A stretch of DNA of 64,000 bases from Macrothele yani (GCA_039090855.1 CM077028.1:65973054-66037053), one strand, 5' to 3'. Counted from the first letter of the stretch, positions 21,050 to 32,649 are shown. Numbers and translations: made by a program. Notes: a model not told the origin generated them from the letters alone.

Positions 21050-21585
21050 AAATGATTAGCTTAACCATCCTAGTAAAAGAGTCCAGGATCTCTAAGACCG
21101 AGAAAAGCGCGGAAGGTCCGCAGCAAAGTCATGCTGGCAGTATTTTTTTACCATCAAGGGTTGGTTCAGCATGAATACGATTTAGAAGGACAAACTCTGC
21201 ACAATGAGTACTGCCAGGAAGTTCTCCGCTACTATAAGATGCAGCGCGACAGAAGAGACTTGCGCAATGTGACTGGCAACTGTGCAGTGGTAATGCCTCC
21301 CCCGTTCATCTCACGTCATTCAGAACTTTTGGACTAAACACCGGAACCCACAAGTGAAACAAGCCCCATATTCTCTAGACATGGCTCCTTGCGACTTCTG
21401 GCTGTTCCCGAAGTTTAATATGTCTTTGAATGGGAGAATATTTGAAGAAACAGAAGATATTGAGAAAAACGCGAGTCATCACCTATTGAGGATCCCTAAA
21501 AGTGATTTCAGAAAATGTTACAGTCAGTAGACAGACCTCTCGAACAGTGTCAGAAGATACTTCGAAGAGAACTAAGACAGCAACA
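21050..21585 (+). pseudogene. Mar-3 copy 1: mariner-like transposase, catalytic-domain remnant
   Basis: Translating successive frames gives KVMLAVFFYHQGLVQHEY (about 21126), GQTLHNEYCQEVLRYY (about 21193), KQAPYSLDMAPCDFWLFPK (about 21358) and IPKSDFRKCYSQ (about 21490). These are the ordered landmarks of a DD34D mariner: VMLTVFFD, GQTVNKEYY, PPYSPDLAPCDFFLFPK, IPKSDF. The third catalytic Asp (CDFW) is kept. The HDNAPAH block with the second Asp is not recognisable. No inverted repeats were found. The copy is strongly degenerate. A related copy runs off the end of the window at 63.3 kb. Confidence 0.7.
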
Positions 21586-21719
21586 CAATAGGCTACTTAG
21601 GATTTTTTCTTGCCACTAGTCGGATACTGAAGGGTGCCCCAAAATGATAACCCTGATTTCAACTGCTTTTAACTTTATTGCGAATATATTTACAAACACC
21701 AGATTTTGCACATAAACGC

Positions 21720-22768
21720 ACATGATAATCAAGTTTTCTTTGGTGCACTCGATATGGGCACCGCGAGTGACACGCAAAATGTCAAATCTGTACTCTATAC
21801 CCCACGACACATTTTTCAGCATTTGGGGAGTTACACTCTCTAGGGCTAGTCTGATTCGTTCGCACAAAATGGGCACATTTGGAACTGGTGTCGCATACAC
21901 AATGTTTTTAACATATCCCCAAAGGAAGAAGTCCAACGGAGTAATATCCGGTGATCTCTGTGGCCATGTGACTGGGCCGTCTCTACCAATCCATCGATTG
22001 GGAAAGTGATAGTGCATGAGGTCTCGCACATATGTTGCCCAGTGAGAAGGTGCTCCGTCTTGTTGGAAAAACGAACGGACGGGGCTGCATGTCCTGCAAT
22101 TGGGGTATTGCATAAATCTCAAGCATATCCGCATACACATTACCGGTGAGAGTTTTTTCATGAAAAACGAAAGGCCGAATAACACTGTCATACCGTAATG
22201 CACACCCAACATTAACCTTGGGACTGTCCCACGTGTGCTCCCTGACGGTGTGTGGGTTTTCGGAACCCCAAATGCGCACGTTATGTCTGTTAACGGCACC
22301 GCTAATGTGAAAAGTCGCTTCGTCCGAAAATTCTATCTGCTGTAAGAAGTGTTCATCGTACTCCAATTTCTGGAACATGGTGTCAGCAAACTGCTCACGT
22401 GCATCAAAGTCCTGTGGTTTGAGTTCCTGAACAATCTGCACCTTGTACGCATACAATTTCAACCGATTTCGTAGCACTCTGTGCACTGTAGTCTTCGGTA
22501 CCTTGAGCTGACGTTCAGCTTGCCGCACTGATTTTTGCGTGATCGAGTGAAGGCTACATGAATTTTTTCAAGTGTCACTACAGATGCAGAGGGTCACCCA
22601 ACACTTTATCCCTTTTCGACTGTACCTGTTTCTAAAAACTTTCGCATCCACGAATACATCTGGTGGTTGTTTTCCGTAACGAGTTTGAAACTATCGTTGC
22701 ACCATTTTTGCCGACTTTGTCTTTGCCAGCCGCACGACGCACTGAGCCTTTTCTTGTGTAGGAGCCAT
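21720..22768 (-). pseudogene. DD41D (rosa-type) transposase, copy 1
   Basis: Minus strand from MAPTQEKAQCVVRLAKTKS (22768) with frame changes near 22660 and 22600. Then come SVRQAERQLKVPKTTVHRVL (helix-turn-helix), YAYKVQIVQELKP, EFSDEATFHISGAVNRHN (first Asp), FFQQDGAPSHWATYV (second Asp) and RWIGRDGPVTWPQRSPDIT, then PLDFFLWGYVK (third Asp). Counting from QQD to the LDFF Asp gives 41 intervening residues, the spacing of rosa/DD41D elements. All three catalytic Asp residues are present. Frames shift around 22040-22150 and there is a stop in VQR*FQ. Next to the 3' end, gggtgccccaaaatga (about 21632) may be a terminal repeat; its partner was not found. Confidence 0.82.
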
Positions 22769-22859
22769 GTCTTCAGATTCTGCACCAACAACGCTCCAAA
22801 TGGCAGACTTGGGTACTAAATCTCACAGCCAGCAAAACTTTCAGAGTGCACCTACTCAC

Positions 22860-22891
22860 TCTTTGATTATTCGAAAGCGAATAATCAAAGA
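22860..22891. repeat. Perfect 14-bp hairpin
   Basis: tctttgattattcg (22860-22873), loop aaag, cgaataatcaaaga (22878-22891). It lies about 90 bp 5' of the DD41D copy 1 start. Confidence 0.85.
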
Positions 22892-23136
22892 TCCTTCAAA
22901 CCTGACACGCGCGTTGCTAAACTTTTGCCGGTGTGCTTTTGATGTCGTTAGCAAATGGAAATCTGTTCTGCCTGTTTTATCTCTTCTGCCTCTTTCAAGG
23001 AACAATTCATAAATTCAAAATATTACTTCTCTTTATGGCTTTTAAAGCATATGGCGTAGAAGTCTTGTCTTACTAATAAGTTAATTTAAAATATCAACAT
23101 ACTAAGAAATATTTCCTAAATGAAAGAAAACCTTAA

Positions 23137-23540
23137 CGGCCAGACGAAACATGCAAACAACAGAAGTCACACTTACGGAAAAAGATGCTTTATTCAGGAT
23201 GTAGCAAACACATCGTAGCATAGCATATTGCACTAAACTCTCCACACACCACACAACGCTCTTTTCACAACGCTCCTTTCAATAATCAGTTTACTATCCA
23301 ACGCTCTCAAGCAATACATTAGTCGTCGTTTTTATCTTTTGTTCTTATCAATATCAGGCATACGTCACGTGCATTCAACCTCAATTGTGTTGCCAAACGT
23401 ATTCGTTTGAGAGAAAAGATATTACGTTGAGAGTGAAATATAACAGAATAAACTCAAGATTTACATAGGAAAATAAAATGAAAAGGAAAGTTAATTTAGA
23501 ATATACGTCACAAGCACTTTTCTCCTGAGTAATGATGACA
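23137..23540. repeat. Dispersed repeat R, copy 2
   Basis: Begins aacggccagacgaaacatgc ... cagaagtcacacttacg and runs to about gaatatacgtcacaagcac. The same order of blocks follows about 580 bp downstream in copy 3, forming a tandem pair, and diverged at 10.8-11.4 kb. Confidence 0.6.
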
Positions 23541-23714
23541 CTTTTGCCTTGTTGCGCACAAATTCCCTAATATAGTATCTTCACATGGAACTTATAACGC
23601 AAGCCTTTTTCGTGTGCGAGATTGGTGTTACGCTATGTCTAAAACCATGACTAAGGAAATGTTGAACTAAATGAGAATACGATGCAATAGTTGCACGAAA
23701 CAGCTGTAATTAAA

Positions 23715-24105
23715 TGTTTACGGCCAGACGAAACATATGCAGAAGTCAAACTTACGATAACCTTTTATTGGTCCAGCAATATTTGACGAAATCCAAAATA
23801 TAGCACTGCGAGTTTTACACTTCACATATAATGCCTTAATTACCTGTCGCGTAATCTATCTTAACAACGATCGAATATCTCCACACAAACACGCACTCAC
23901 TCTAAGCAACTGCAGTATCGTCCTTTTTATCTATCGTTCTTATCACATTCATACGTCAGTCTCTCTGACCTCAAAAGTGTTGCCAACTTCATTCATGTGA
24001 GAGAGAAGATATCACGTTAAGTTTGGAAAGTGCAAAAGAGAACAAACTCAGATTTACATAGGAAAAGGAACTAAAAATAAAAGTTTAATTAGAATATTCA
24101 TCACA
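23715..24105. repeat. Dispersed repeat R, copy 3
   Basis: Begins tacggccagacgaaacatat ... cagaagtcaaacttacg. Blocks cgttcttatca, catacgtca, gtgttgcca, gagagaagatat-acgtt and atttacataggaaa match copy 2. No coding capacity. Confidence 0.6.
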
Positions 24106-24752
24106 AACTCCGTTTTGTTGTGCAGATACTTGTTTCTCATTTCTGTCATTTGTTTTTTGAATTTTTTTTCGAAAATTAATGCTAACTTAAATAATAATCA
24201 AGTGTTAACCCACAAATTCGCGAGTGAACTTAAAGCTGACGATGGTTCGTGTCCCTTATTTTCTTCACACAGTACATGTTTGATATTTGTCTGTTTTTAT
24301 TTCCTGCGTTTCTACCGCTTATACGTCCAAACAGCTTCAGACGATGCCGGTGATACATTTTTCATTTACGTCTTCGCTCCTAATATTTTGCGAGTCTTCT
24401 ACGAGTACTTGTATATGCGAATTTTTTATTTAAATATTTCGTTGTTTGATATTTACCTGTTTTCGCTCTGCCAACCATATCATCTAATTCTATAAAGAAG
24501 GATGTAAATCGAAATGTGCTGTTCACTTTGCGAAGAAAAGCATCGAAACCCGCAGAAAAAGGACTGACGTATAATAATATTTCAAGGAGTGACGTATAAT
24601 GTTTATACCTCACTCCGCAAAAAGATGTGACGTATACTGCCTTTAAAACGTTTTTTTTTTATCTTTTATTTACGTACATTTTTATTGCTTCTTGCTGGGC
24701 TATTCATACTGAACGTTATATCTAACTCCCATGGGATTTTTATCCTTTTAAC
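24106..24752. other. No gene recognised
   Basis: A 126-codon frame (24115-24495) is rich in Phe, Tyr, Leu and Ile, as expected from A+T-rich DNA. It has no recognisable domain and is not annotated as a gene. Confidence 0.4.
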
Positions 24753-24754
24753 TA

Positions 24755-25964
24755 CACTATCTACCAACAAGTAATTGGACACCCCCGGAAATCGACAATA
24801 TCTGCGGTCCTGATACACGTCACGGCCGCCACCGTTAAATATCGTGTGGGAAACAACAACGCAACCAGTCGCATGCAAGATGCCACGCAGTTCGGAGCTC
24901 TCTGATTTCGAGAAAGGTGTAATCGTCGGGTATCACAGAAATGGCCGATCCATAAGTGACATATCTAGCGAGTTGATGTACCGAAAATCAACAGTGGCCT
25001 ACGTGATTGGCAAGTGGAAGATGAGAGGTGACTGTCGGAATGTGCCCCGACCCGGCAGACCCCCAAAACTAGGAGTTAGAGATCGACGGGTGCTGGCCAG
25101 AGAAATTCTGAAATATCGATGGGCCACATCCGCGAGGAGTTTCAACAGGCATCCGTTGAGTGTTCTTTCGATGAATATCATTCGTAAGGTAGCCCATCTG
25201 CTCGGTTATCAGGGACGTGCTGCCGCCCACAAGCCTTTGCTCACCAAGTCCAATAGTGCTGCTCGGCTAACGTGGTGCAAAGAACGTCGACAGCGGACCG
25301 TTAGACAGTGGAAACAGGTTCTATGAAGCGACGAATCAAGGTTCACCCTCTACTGTTCGGATGGCAGGGTCTGGGTTTGGCGTCTGCCTGGAGAACGCCT
25401 CCCGCCGGAATGTATTGTGCCAACTGTGAAGTTCGGCGGCGTTGGAATTATGCTATGGGGTTGTTTCTCCTGGTATGGCACGGGACCTTGGTCGTAATTC
25501 CTGGTTGACTCAACGCCGAGACCTACTGCACCATTTTGGATGACCATTCGCTTCCTACGTTGTGACAGTTTTACGGGGTGGACCCATGTTACTTTCAGGA
25601 TGACAATGCCACCTGTCATATTGCTAGGTCCACCACGGCTTGGTATGGTGACAATGGGGTTAATCGAATGGACTGGCCTACGCAAAGCCCGGACCTTAAC
25701 CCTATCGAGCACCTCTGGGACGAGTTGGAGCGTCAACTTAAGGGGTGCCTCCACCGTCCAAAATCGGCAAAGGAACTGACCTGTCTTCTCCCAGCCGAGT
25801 GGAAAAAATTACCGCTAGCCGTCGTACAACGCCTGGTTGAGAGTATGCCCCGGAGGGTCGCAGCTGTGATCACTGCTCGTGGAGGCTCCACCAACTATTG
25901 AAGGTGAATAAACTTCGTTTTCCTTTGCTATCACAGGTGTCCAATTACTTGTTGGTAGATAGTG
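24755..25964 (+). mobile_element. Tc1-A copy 2
   Basis: Inverted ends cactatctaccaacaagtaa and ttacttgttggtagatagtg are near perfect. TA target duplications lie at 24753-24754 and 25965-25966. Length 1210 bp. Confidence 0.93.
24880..25901 (+). pseudogene. Tc1-A transposase, copy 2, multiply broken
   Basis: MPRSSELSDFEKGVIVGYHR starts at 24880 (an in-frame MWETTTQ start at 24844 is also possible). A 10-nt deletion after AREI (about 25110), compensated by an extra base near 25150, scrambles about 20 residues. A Trp codon becomes TGA right before SDES (25324-25326). One base is lost in GTGPL (about 25488), then LNAETY is preceded by a TGA (25506-25508). Another Trp-to-TGA lies before QFYGVDP. 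The catalytic residues remain: SDES, QDDNATCH, SPDLNPIEHLWDELE (DD34E). It ends GGSTNY at 25901. The stop before LNAETY is shared with copy 3. Confidence 0.9.
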
Positions 25965-25997
25965 TAGTATAAGTACGGGACCATGCAAATAAAACGT

Positions 25998-26325
25998 CTA
26001 ATGGACCGCGGATGTCCATATGGCTAGAGCAGTTGGATCTCAACGGTATGGTTGGAGACTTGATCCCATTTCGACTATTTAATCATCAAACATCTGCCGC
26101 CGTGAATGTGAGAGCAAGCTAATAGCGGTCTCGGAATATTGGGCCACCCTCACAAATAATGCTATCTGTTCCTATTGACCTTCTACGTCGCTTTCACGTT
26201 ACATTCCTATCTGGAACTCGGGCCCAAATCTCCTAATTTCCTAGTTTTAAGAGCTTTTTAAGACCTCGGGTCAGACACTCACTCCCTTAACTCCTCTACG
26301 TCACTCACTAAATGGTTTGATAGTC
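25998..26325 (+). mobile_element. tRNA-derived SINE-C, diverged copy
   Basis: The head has an A-box-like TGGCTAGAGCAGTTGG (about 26021) and a B-box-like stretch GGTTGGAGACTTGATCCC (about 26050). The tail from about 26185 (gctttcacgtta, gggcccaaatctcc, cctcgggtcagacactcac, cctctacgtcac) matches the tail of the better-preserved SINE-C copy at 59537-59857. Confidence 0.5.
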
Positions 26326-26374
26326 ATTAGGTGTCTCAGACCCTAGACTGTGGTGACTATCCCCTTCCCCGACC

Positions 26375-27200
26375 GGAACTTACGGTAAGTTGTACTGTTG
26401 AGCACTGATCTGATGTCAGGACCATGAGATGAGATACTGGTACACGAGGAGAATGGTACTGTTAAGCATTGACCTCGTGTCAGGATCATAAGGTACAGGA
26501 ACATGAGGATAGTAGTATCGTTGAGCACTGACCTCGTATCAGGACCATAAGACACTGGAACATGAGGAAGTGGTATCGTTGACACTGACCTTGCGTCAGG
26601 ATTATAAGGTACTGGAACATGAGGAGAGTAGTACCCTTGATACTTGATCATGAGATACTGTAACATGAGGAGGATTGTGCTGTCGAGCATTGACATTATC
26701 ATAAGGTACTAGAATATGAGGAGAGTTGTACTGCCGATGCTGGACCATGAGATACTGGAGCAGGAGGAGAGTGATAGTGTTGAAAATCATAAGGTACTGG
26801 AACATGGAGGAGGGTGATAGTGTCGGGATCATAAGGTACTGGAACATGAGGATAGTAGTATCGTTGATCCCTGACCTCGTATCAGGACCATAAGACACTG
26901 GAACATGAGGAAGTGGTATCGTTGACACTGACCTTGTGTCAGTATTATAAGGTACTGGAACATGAGGAGAGTAGTACCCTTGATACTTGATTATGAGATA
27001 CTGTAACATGAGGAGAATTATGCTGACGTGCACTGTCATGATTATAAGGTACTAGAATATGAGGAGAGTTGTACTGCCGATGCTGGACCATTAGATACTG
27101 GAGCAGGAGTAGGGTGATAGTGTTGAACACTAATCTTGTGTCTCGACCATAAGATTCTAGAACATGAGGAGGAGACTGGTACTGATCTTGTGCCGGAACC
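26375..27200. repeat. Minisatellite (43-63-bp units) with 343-bp higher-order period
   Basis: Core ataaggtactggaacatgag recurs about 15 times (for example near 26490, 26546, 26606, 26833). Larger blocks repeat at a constant 343-bp offset: gaggatagtagta at 26505 and 26848, gagttgtactgccgatgctg near 26722 and 27065. The minus strand is open in long stretches (PHVPVPY-PDTRSV), which follows from the repeat. Confidence 0.85.
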
Positions 27201-27714
27201 ATAAGATTTGAATCAGACGGTAAATCCTTGTGAAATAACCAGGTGTATGTTAGACAAACCAATCGACAAGCGTCTTGACCAGATATATGTTCTGTGTTTT
27301 TAGATTGGAATAAAATTGTGAGTACTTAATTTGGCTCCAGGTACCGTAGTCCTTCTGGATGGACCTTTTTAAGTAGTGTAACTTTTTTCCCTTCTCTAAA
27401 ACTTTCTATTTTTCTTTGCTGTTGGGTTCCTTTAATCGACACTCCTAACTTCCTTCTTCTAAAAGGACAGTTTAGACCTGGGGTCCCTTCTAAAACTTCT
27501 TATTATGTGAAAGGTCTGATTTAGTAGGCTCCTTTGCTCACATTACGATTTACTACCTATACGAATGTGATCTACTATACGCTGTTACGACTTCAATGAC
27601 AGTGTGGTATGTTGTGTTGTTTCACCTTGGAGAGTAGAGGCGCCAAACTTTCTACTAGGTCCCTAAATCAATCCGTTATTTCCAGGATTTGGTTGTAAAG
27701 AAAAATATTACATG
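27201..27714. other. No gene recognised
   Basis: A segment near 27395-27510 (ctttctatttttctttgctg ... cctggggtcccttc) is weakly similar to SINE-C tails. Nothing more is supported. Confidence 0.35.
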
Positions 27715-28320
27715 TTGTGATCTGAATCCTAAATCATCGTAAAAGATCGAATGCTAACTCTGAATCAACGTAAAAGATAATCGTCATAAAGAATTGATAA
27801 CTGAATCCTGAATCATCATAAAAAATATTCATCACAAAGGATATAATACGGAGCTCTGAATCATCGTAAAGGACAATCATCATAAAGGATTAAATACTGA
27901 AACATGAATCATCATAAAAGATTAAATACTGAACCCTGAATCATCATAAAAGATTAAATACTGAGCCCTGAATCATCGCAAAAGTTAATCATCATAAAGC
28001 CTTTAATCGTGAACCATGAATCATCGTAAAAGATAATCATTATAAAGAATTAAATATTGACCCCTGAATAATCATCAATGATTGAATACTGAATCCTAAG
28101 TCATCCTAAAGGATAATAACCATAAAGAATTGAACACTGAACCCTGAATCATCATAAGTGATTCAACACTGAATCGTAAAGGATTGAATACTGAGCTCTG
28201 AATCCTCCAGAGTGCGTTGTTCAATCTATGAAGGATTGGACACTGTATTCTGAATCGTCATAAAGTTAGAATCATAATAAATGATTGAATACCGAACCCT
28301 AAATCGTCGTAAGACACCAG
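27715..28320. repeat. Tandem repeat of ctgaatcatcataaaagatt units
   Basis: Roughly 32-bp units (ctgaaccctgaatcatcata, aaagattaaata), often interleaved with aatcatcataaaggatt. About 15 degenerate copies. Starts and unit length drift, so the borders are approximate. Confidence 0.8.
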
Positions 28321-29284
28321 AAGTGAGTACAGAACATAATCTTGGTTTTTACGAAAAAAGTGCGCGTGCTTCAGAAACTGAGAGCAAAGCTGTCAAGCGA
28401 TAAAAGAACAATTATTTCGGAGTTAGTCTGCTCACTTTGGTGCGAGAATTTACTTTACTTCAACCTTTCGCCTTTTTTTTAACTTTACTGTTTTTTTTTC
28501 TTTTTTTTTTGCGAAGCAAATAGAAATAAACTTTTTTTATGGTCACCTTCAAGAGAATTCTTTACAATGTTGGAGAGCATATCCAAGCAAAGAAAAATCG
28601 AAAAACAAAATGGCAGAAAAGAAATGAAGAAGCCATTTCTGATTGCTTTGTCACTAAGTTTGCCACATGTGCCGATGTACAGAAGCGATCCTGATTGGAC
28701 CGATGCCCCATGAGAATGTTAGGTTTAGTTCCTGGCAGATACCAAAATATATAACTTTTCTTTGCATGCTGGTTTTCATGCTTTTGCAAGATGATGGCAC
28801 CTACTGAGAAATTCGTTTTGCTGTGCGCTTTCGGAGAAAGCAATCGAATAGATTGCTTTTATTCTTTCTTTCCTTCTTTTTTTTTTCTATTTTTTTTAAT
28901 ACCTTGGGAAATGTTTCGACTTTTTGCCGGCGATGACGGCCTGCATTTCAGTGAGATTAAGGTGAACAGTTACTTCGCAGGAAGCGTATTCAGTTCCCTA
29001 AATAAATCGTTAGTCTAAGTACTTCCGTAACTTCTTCGCAAAATGGAATGAAATTTTCGAATTTAGCTTGATGCCGATGGGGAAGTGATCTTGTTAGATT
29101 GCTCTGGATTTCTGCGTTTGATCGAGAAGTTTATTCAAAAATAAAGCAAGATTTAGCGAAGTGTTCTTTAATTAAACTTATCCACTATTAATACAATCTT
29201 TTCTCGGAGATGAATTTAAAACTTAGAGAAAATTCAGGGTAAGAATCGACAAATCTAGTATTGTTGTCCAACCTTAAAATAATA
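28321..29284. other. A+T-rich gap without recognised gene
   Basis: T-runs near 28476-28510. Two short frames (28562-28843 minus, 28791-29018 plus) have no recognisable motif. Confidence 0.45.
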
Positions 29285-30820
29285 CACTGCCGGACAATTG
29301 CTAAGGACGGATGACAATAGCAACGATAGCAACCATAAAATGGAAGTCAGGAAAATGTGGAAATTAGCATAAGTGCGGGAAATTAGCGTAAGACGTGTTG
29401 TGCGTATGCAAATTTTGGATTGCCGAACTTGTTTGTGACGTCATAGCACTGATAAGAGATATAATGGATTTGATGCGTATTAACTGTTGTTGTTCAAACG
29501 CAAAGTTGAAAGGGAAAGAATCAATTGACGAACTTGCAATTTTCAGTATGTCTTCCCGACATCACCTAGATGATTTTACGCGTGGCCGTATTATTGGCAA
29601 GATTAAAGAAGAGCGAAAAATAACAGATGTTGCCAGGGAGTTCGACGTCAGCCACAGTGTTGTTTCAAGGCTTTGGAAATTATTTCAAACAAATGGAGAG
29701 TGTAGCAAACGTCACGGGGGAGGTCGTGTTCGCAGTACGACACCTGCAGAAGATCGGTACATAGTGCTATCAACAAAAAGACACCGGCGCAGCACAGCTA
29801 GTGAGGTAGCAAATCAGGTTGTGGCTGCTCCTGGCAAGCGGATCTACCGAAAAACTGTCGCCAGACGTTTGCATGAAGGAGGAGTATATGCCCACCGTCC
29901 TGTTGTGCGCATCGTATTGTCCAGACGTCACCGTACCGCCCGTTTGCAATGATGCCATCAACATCGCAATTGGACTGATAACGACTGGTCTGCCGTCCTC
30001 TTCTCAGATGAGAGTAGATACAGTCTATCGTCTGATTGTCGACGACAACTGATCTGGCGTGATAGTGGTACTGCATATTGTCCAGCAAACATACAGGAAA
30101 TGGACCGATATCCGACATGTAGTGTCATGGTATGCGCTGGCATCATGATCAATGGCCGTACGTCCCTCTATGTGCTTCCAACTGGGACTATGACTGGCCA
30201 ACGATACATTAATGATGTTCTGCTACCTCATGTAAGCATTTTTCGTGGTGCTGTCGGTGATAGATTCATTTTCATGGACGACAACGCAACATGTCATCGA
30301 ACAGTCGCTGTCCAGGAGTGTCTTGAGAGCGAGGATATTCAACGCCTCGTATGGCCAGCACGTGCTCCAGATCTGAATCTCATTGAAAATGTGTGGGATG
30401 CTTTGGGGAGGAGTCTTGCTGGTCGCCAATGCCCTCCAATAAACAAGGACACCCTCATCCGTGCACTGACAGAGGAATGGGATAAATCACCCCAACAGCT
30501 GCTTGATAATGTTGTGCAAAGCATGACACGACGTGTGGAATCTTGCATCGCCCTCCATGGTGGCCATATCCCGTATTGACATCTTACGCCGGAGGACGGT
30601 AATTGCATTTTTTTCACGTTTACGTATTGCGCACAAAATGGCCTATTTGTCCCTTGAACACGTCCCAAAGCCTTCTGGATTTCAGAGCACAATAAATTGT
30701 CTTTCTTGTAATGTCCTGGCATTCTGACATTATTTTATTTCACTTGGCATCCAACCACACTTACTTTTTTATGCGCTATATAGCCGTTTATGATCCGTCC
30801 TTAGCAATTGTCCAGCAGTG
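29285..30820 (+). mobile_element. Tc1-C copy 1, almost intact
   Basis: Terminal repeats cactgccggacaattgctaa and ttagcaattgtccagcagtg (inverted) match over about 28 bp with one mismatch. TA duplications lie at 29283-29284 and 30821-30822. Length is 1536 bp. It has 5' and 3' untranslated stretches of about 260 and 240 bp. Confidence 0.93.
29548..30579 (+). pseudogene. Tc1-C transposase, 343 codons, a single nonsense codon
   Basis: MSSRHHLDDFTRGRIIGKIK opens the paired helix-turn-helix domain. I chose this ATG over one at 29395 because copy 2 and Tc1-like relatives start here. Landmarks follow in one frame: VAREFDVSHSVVSRLWKLF, RHGGGRVRSTTPAED, SDES near 30007, MDDNATCHRT near 30275 and APDLNLIENVWDALG near 30365 (DD34E, 34 residues between D and E). 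It ends GGHIPY at 30579. The only break is TGG-to-TGA at 29950-29952 (ARLQ*CHQ); copy 2 has Trp at that site. Two substitutions are visible in a conserved block (SPDLNPIE reads APDLNLIE). This is the most complete transposase in the window. Confidence 0.92.
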
Positions 30821-31381
30821 TATAAAGAGGGATCGAAAGTATGAGAACATTATATCGGTGTGAATCCCCTATAACGGGAAGGTATCCCAATGGCAGGTGG
30901 GTTACAGGTGTGGGCTTTGGCTAATCAGGTGAAGCATCTATCCAACCGCTTTGGTTTTTGCCTCACGGAATCGAATCCAGGGAAGATACAAAAAGTTTAG
31001 TTCCCACTTTTTTCCCTCCCCGAGATTTAGCAACCACCATGGGTAAATATCGTGAGCCGCTGGTCCCTAATTTGGAACCACTGGTTCCAGGGAGGATATG
31101 ACCTGTGTCTCCATCCGCGCCTCATCCGGAATGGGTACAACGACTTGCCAGAAAATCTGTCTTCCAACACCAGTCTAGGGAACATATCCTGTGGTCTAAT
31201 CGACAGTCTGGTCCACTTAAGTTGCGTAGCCTTCAGCCTTCATTTCTTCAATTATGCACTGTTTTTCATATGCTATGCTCGACACCCAAAATCCCACAAT
31301 ACACGACATGAGACGAAACTTACCACATATGTAAACAAGTAGGTAGGGGAAAAAGTGATGGAGTTTCTGATGGATTGCATA
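30821..31381. other. No gene; weak SINE-L tail similarity
   Basis: About 31059-31097 (ctggtccctaatttggaacc, actggttccaggg) is weakly like the minus-strand tail of SINE-L. No supported ORF. Confidence 0.35.
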
Positions 31382-32606
31382 CACCGATGAACCATTCCAT
31401 TACGACCACCACGAAACAAAAAAAAAAAATGAGCGCGCCTGGAAACCGAATGGTAGCGCAGATGAAGTACACAGAGCAGTATATATACAACCCGAGGTCC
31501 GGCTTTCGGTTAGTAGAGTGTTCGAAGTCAGAATGGGAAAAGCTTCCGATTTATCGGAGTTTGATAAAGGAAAAATTGCGATGGCACGGCAATTCGGAAC
31601 TACGATCTCTGAAATGGCGCGGATTGTAGGTTGTTCGTGTGCCGCTGTAGTAAGTACGTATCAAAAGTGGTACACAGATGGCCAAACGACGAACCGTTCT
31701 CCAGCCATGTGTTGTCTGTAGCTCACTGAGGCCAGAGGGGAGCGGAGACTGTCGCGCATTGTTCACAGCGACAGCAGGGTCACAGTACGACAAATCACCC
31801 GCAGCTAGTACATTGGTGGTCAGCGCAATGTGTCACAGCACACAGTTCGCCGCAGCCTTCTGCGCATGGGCCTGCGTAACCGAAGAGCCAACCTTGTCCC
31901 CATGCTCGCTGCAGGTAATCGCCAACAACGCATGGAATGGGCCCAAGATTATCGAGATTGGACCGTGGTTGATTGGAAGAAAGTGGCCTGGCTTGACGAA
32001 TCAATATTGCTGGTGTATCACATAGACGGCCGAGTGCTGATACGCCGATTAATAACAGAGGCTATGGCACGTGGATGCACTTTTAGGCTGAAACAGGCCG
32101 GCGGCGGCGGTGTTAAGCTCTGGGCGATGTTTTATTGGGACAGTTTAGGCCCCATTATCCCAATGACACAATCTCTGACAACTGTCAGGTATTTGAATAT
32201 CGTTGTGGACCAAGTTCACCCGTTCATGACAACTGTGTTCCCTACTGGTGATGGCCATTACCAACAGGATAATGCGCCATGCCACACTGCCAGAATTCAA
32301 GGAGTGGTTTGAGGGACATGCTGGGGACTTTCTTTTAATGGTCTGGCCTCCAAATTCACCTGACAATGAACCTAATCGAACATTTGTGGTTCGACTCGGA
32401 AAAGCGGGTTCGCGCTATATCACCACCACCACCCGGAATGTACGTGAAATGGAGGACCTGCTGTTGATATTATGGTACTAGATACCCCAAGATACCTATC
32501 GCCACCTCATCGAATCGATGCCTCGCCGATTAGCCAATGTTTTGCGGGCTAAAGAGGATCCTACAGCTTATTAGGTAGGTGGTCATAATGTGATGGCTGA
32601 TCGGTG
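31382..32606 (+). mobile_element. Tc1-D element
   Basis: Left end caccgatgaaccattccatt and right end gatggctgatcggtg, with tacgaccacc/ggtggtcataatg inside, form imperfect inverted repeats. TA at 31380-31381 and 32607-32608. Length 1225 bp. Confidence 0.85.
31533..32574 (+). pseudogene. Tc1-D transposase, broken
   Basis: MGKASDLSEFDKGKIAMARQ begins at 31533. The first helices are clear (ISEMARIVGCSCAAVVSTYQKW). Two in-frame stops follow, after MCCL and ITRS. HTVRRSLLRMGLRNRRANL and WTVVDWKKVAWLDESILL come next (WSDES reads WLDES; catalytic Asp kept). GGGGVKLWAMFYWDSLGP and YQQDNAPCHTARI (second Asp) follow. A base is lost in the EWFEGH region near 32300 and another shift lies in the SPD-NP-E block near 32370, so the third catalytic residue is out of frame. 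The C-terminal SMPRRLANVLRAKEDPTAY ends at 32574. Confidence 0.85.
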
Positions 32607-32649
32607 TAAATGCTATGGTCCAGGAGACACTAGGAAGTGACCTGATTCA

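Noticed and set aside
24115..24495. 126-codon ORF with an apparent hydrophobic N-terminus
   Set aside because: Phe/Tyr/Leu/Ile-rich as expected from A+T-rich DNA; no domain, no supporting context.
26343..27262. Minus-strand ORFs rich in PHVPVPY and PDTRSV repeats
   Set aside because: Explained by the degenerate minisatellite; no non-repeat domain and no conserved start.
28791..29018. 75-codon plus ORF with Phe-rich segment
   Set aside because: Low-complexity T-rich translation without homology signal.
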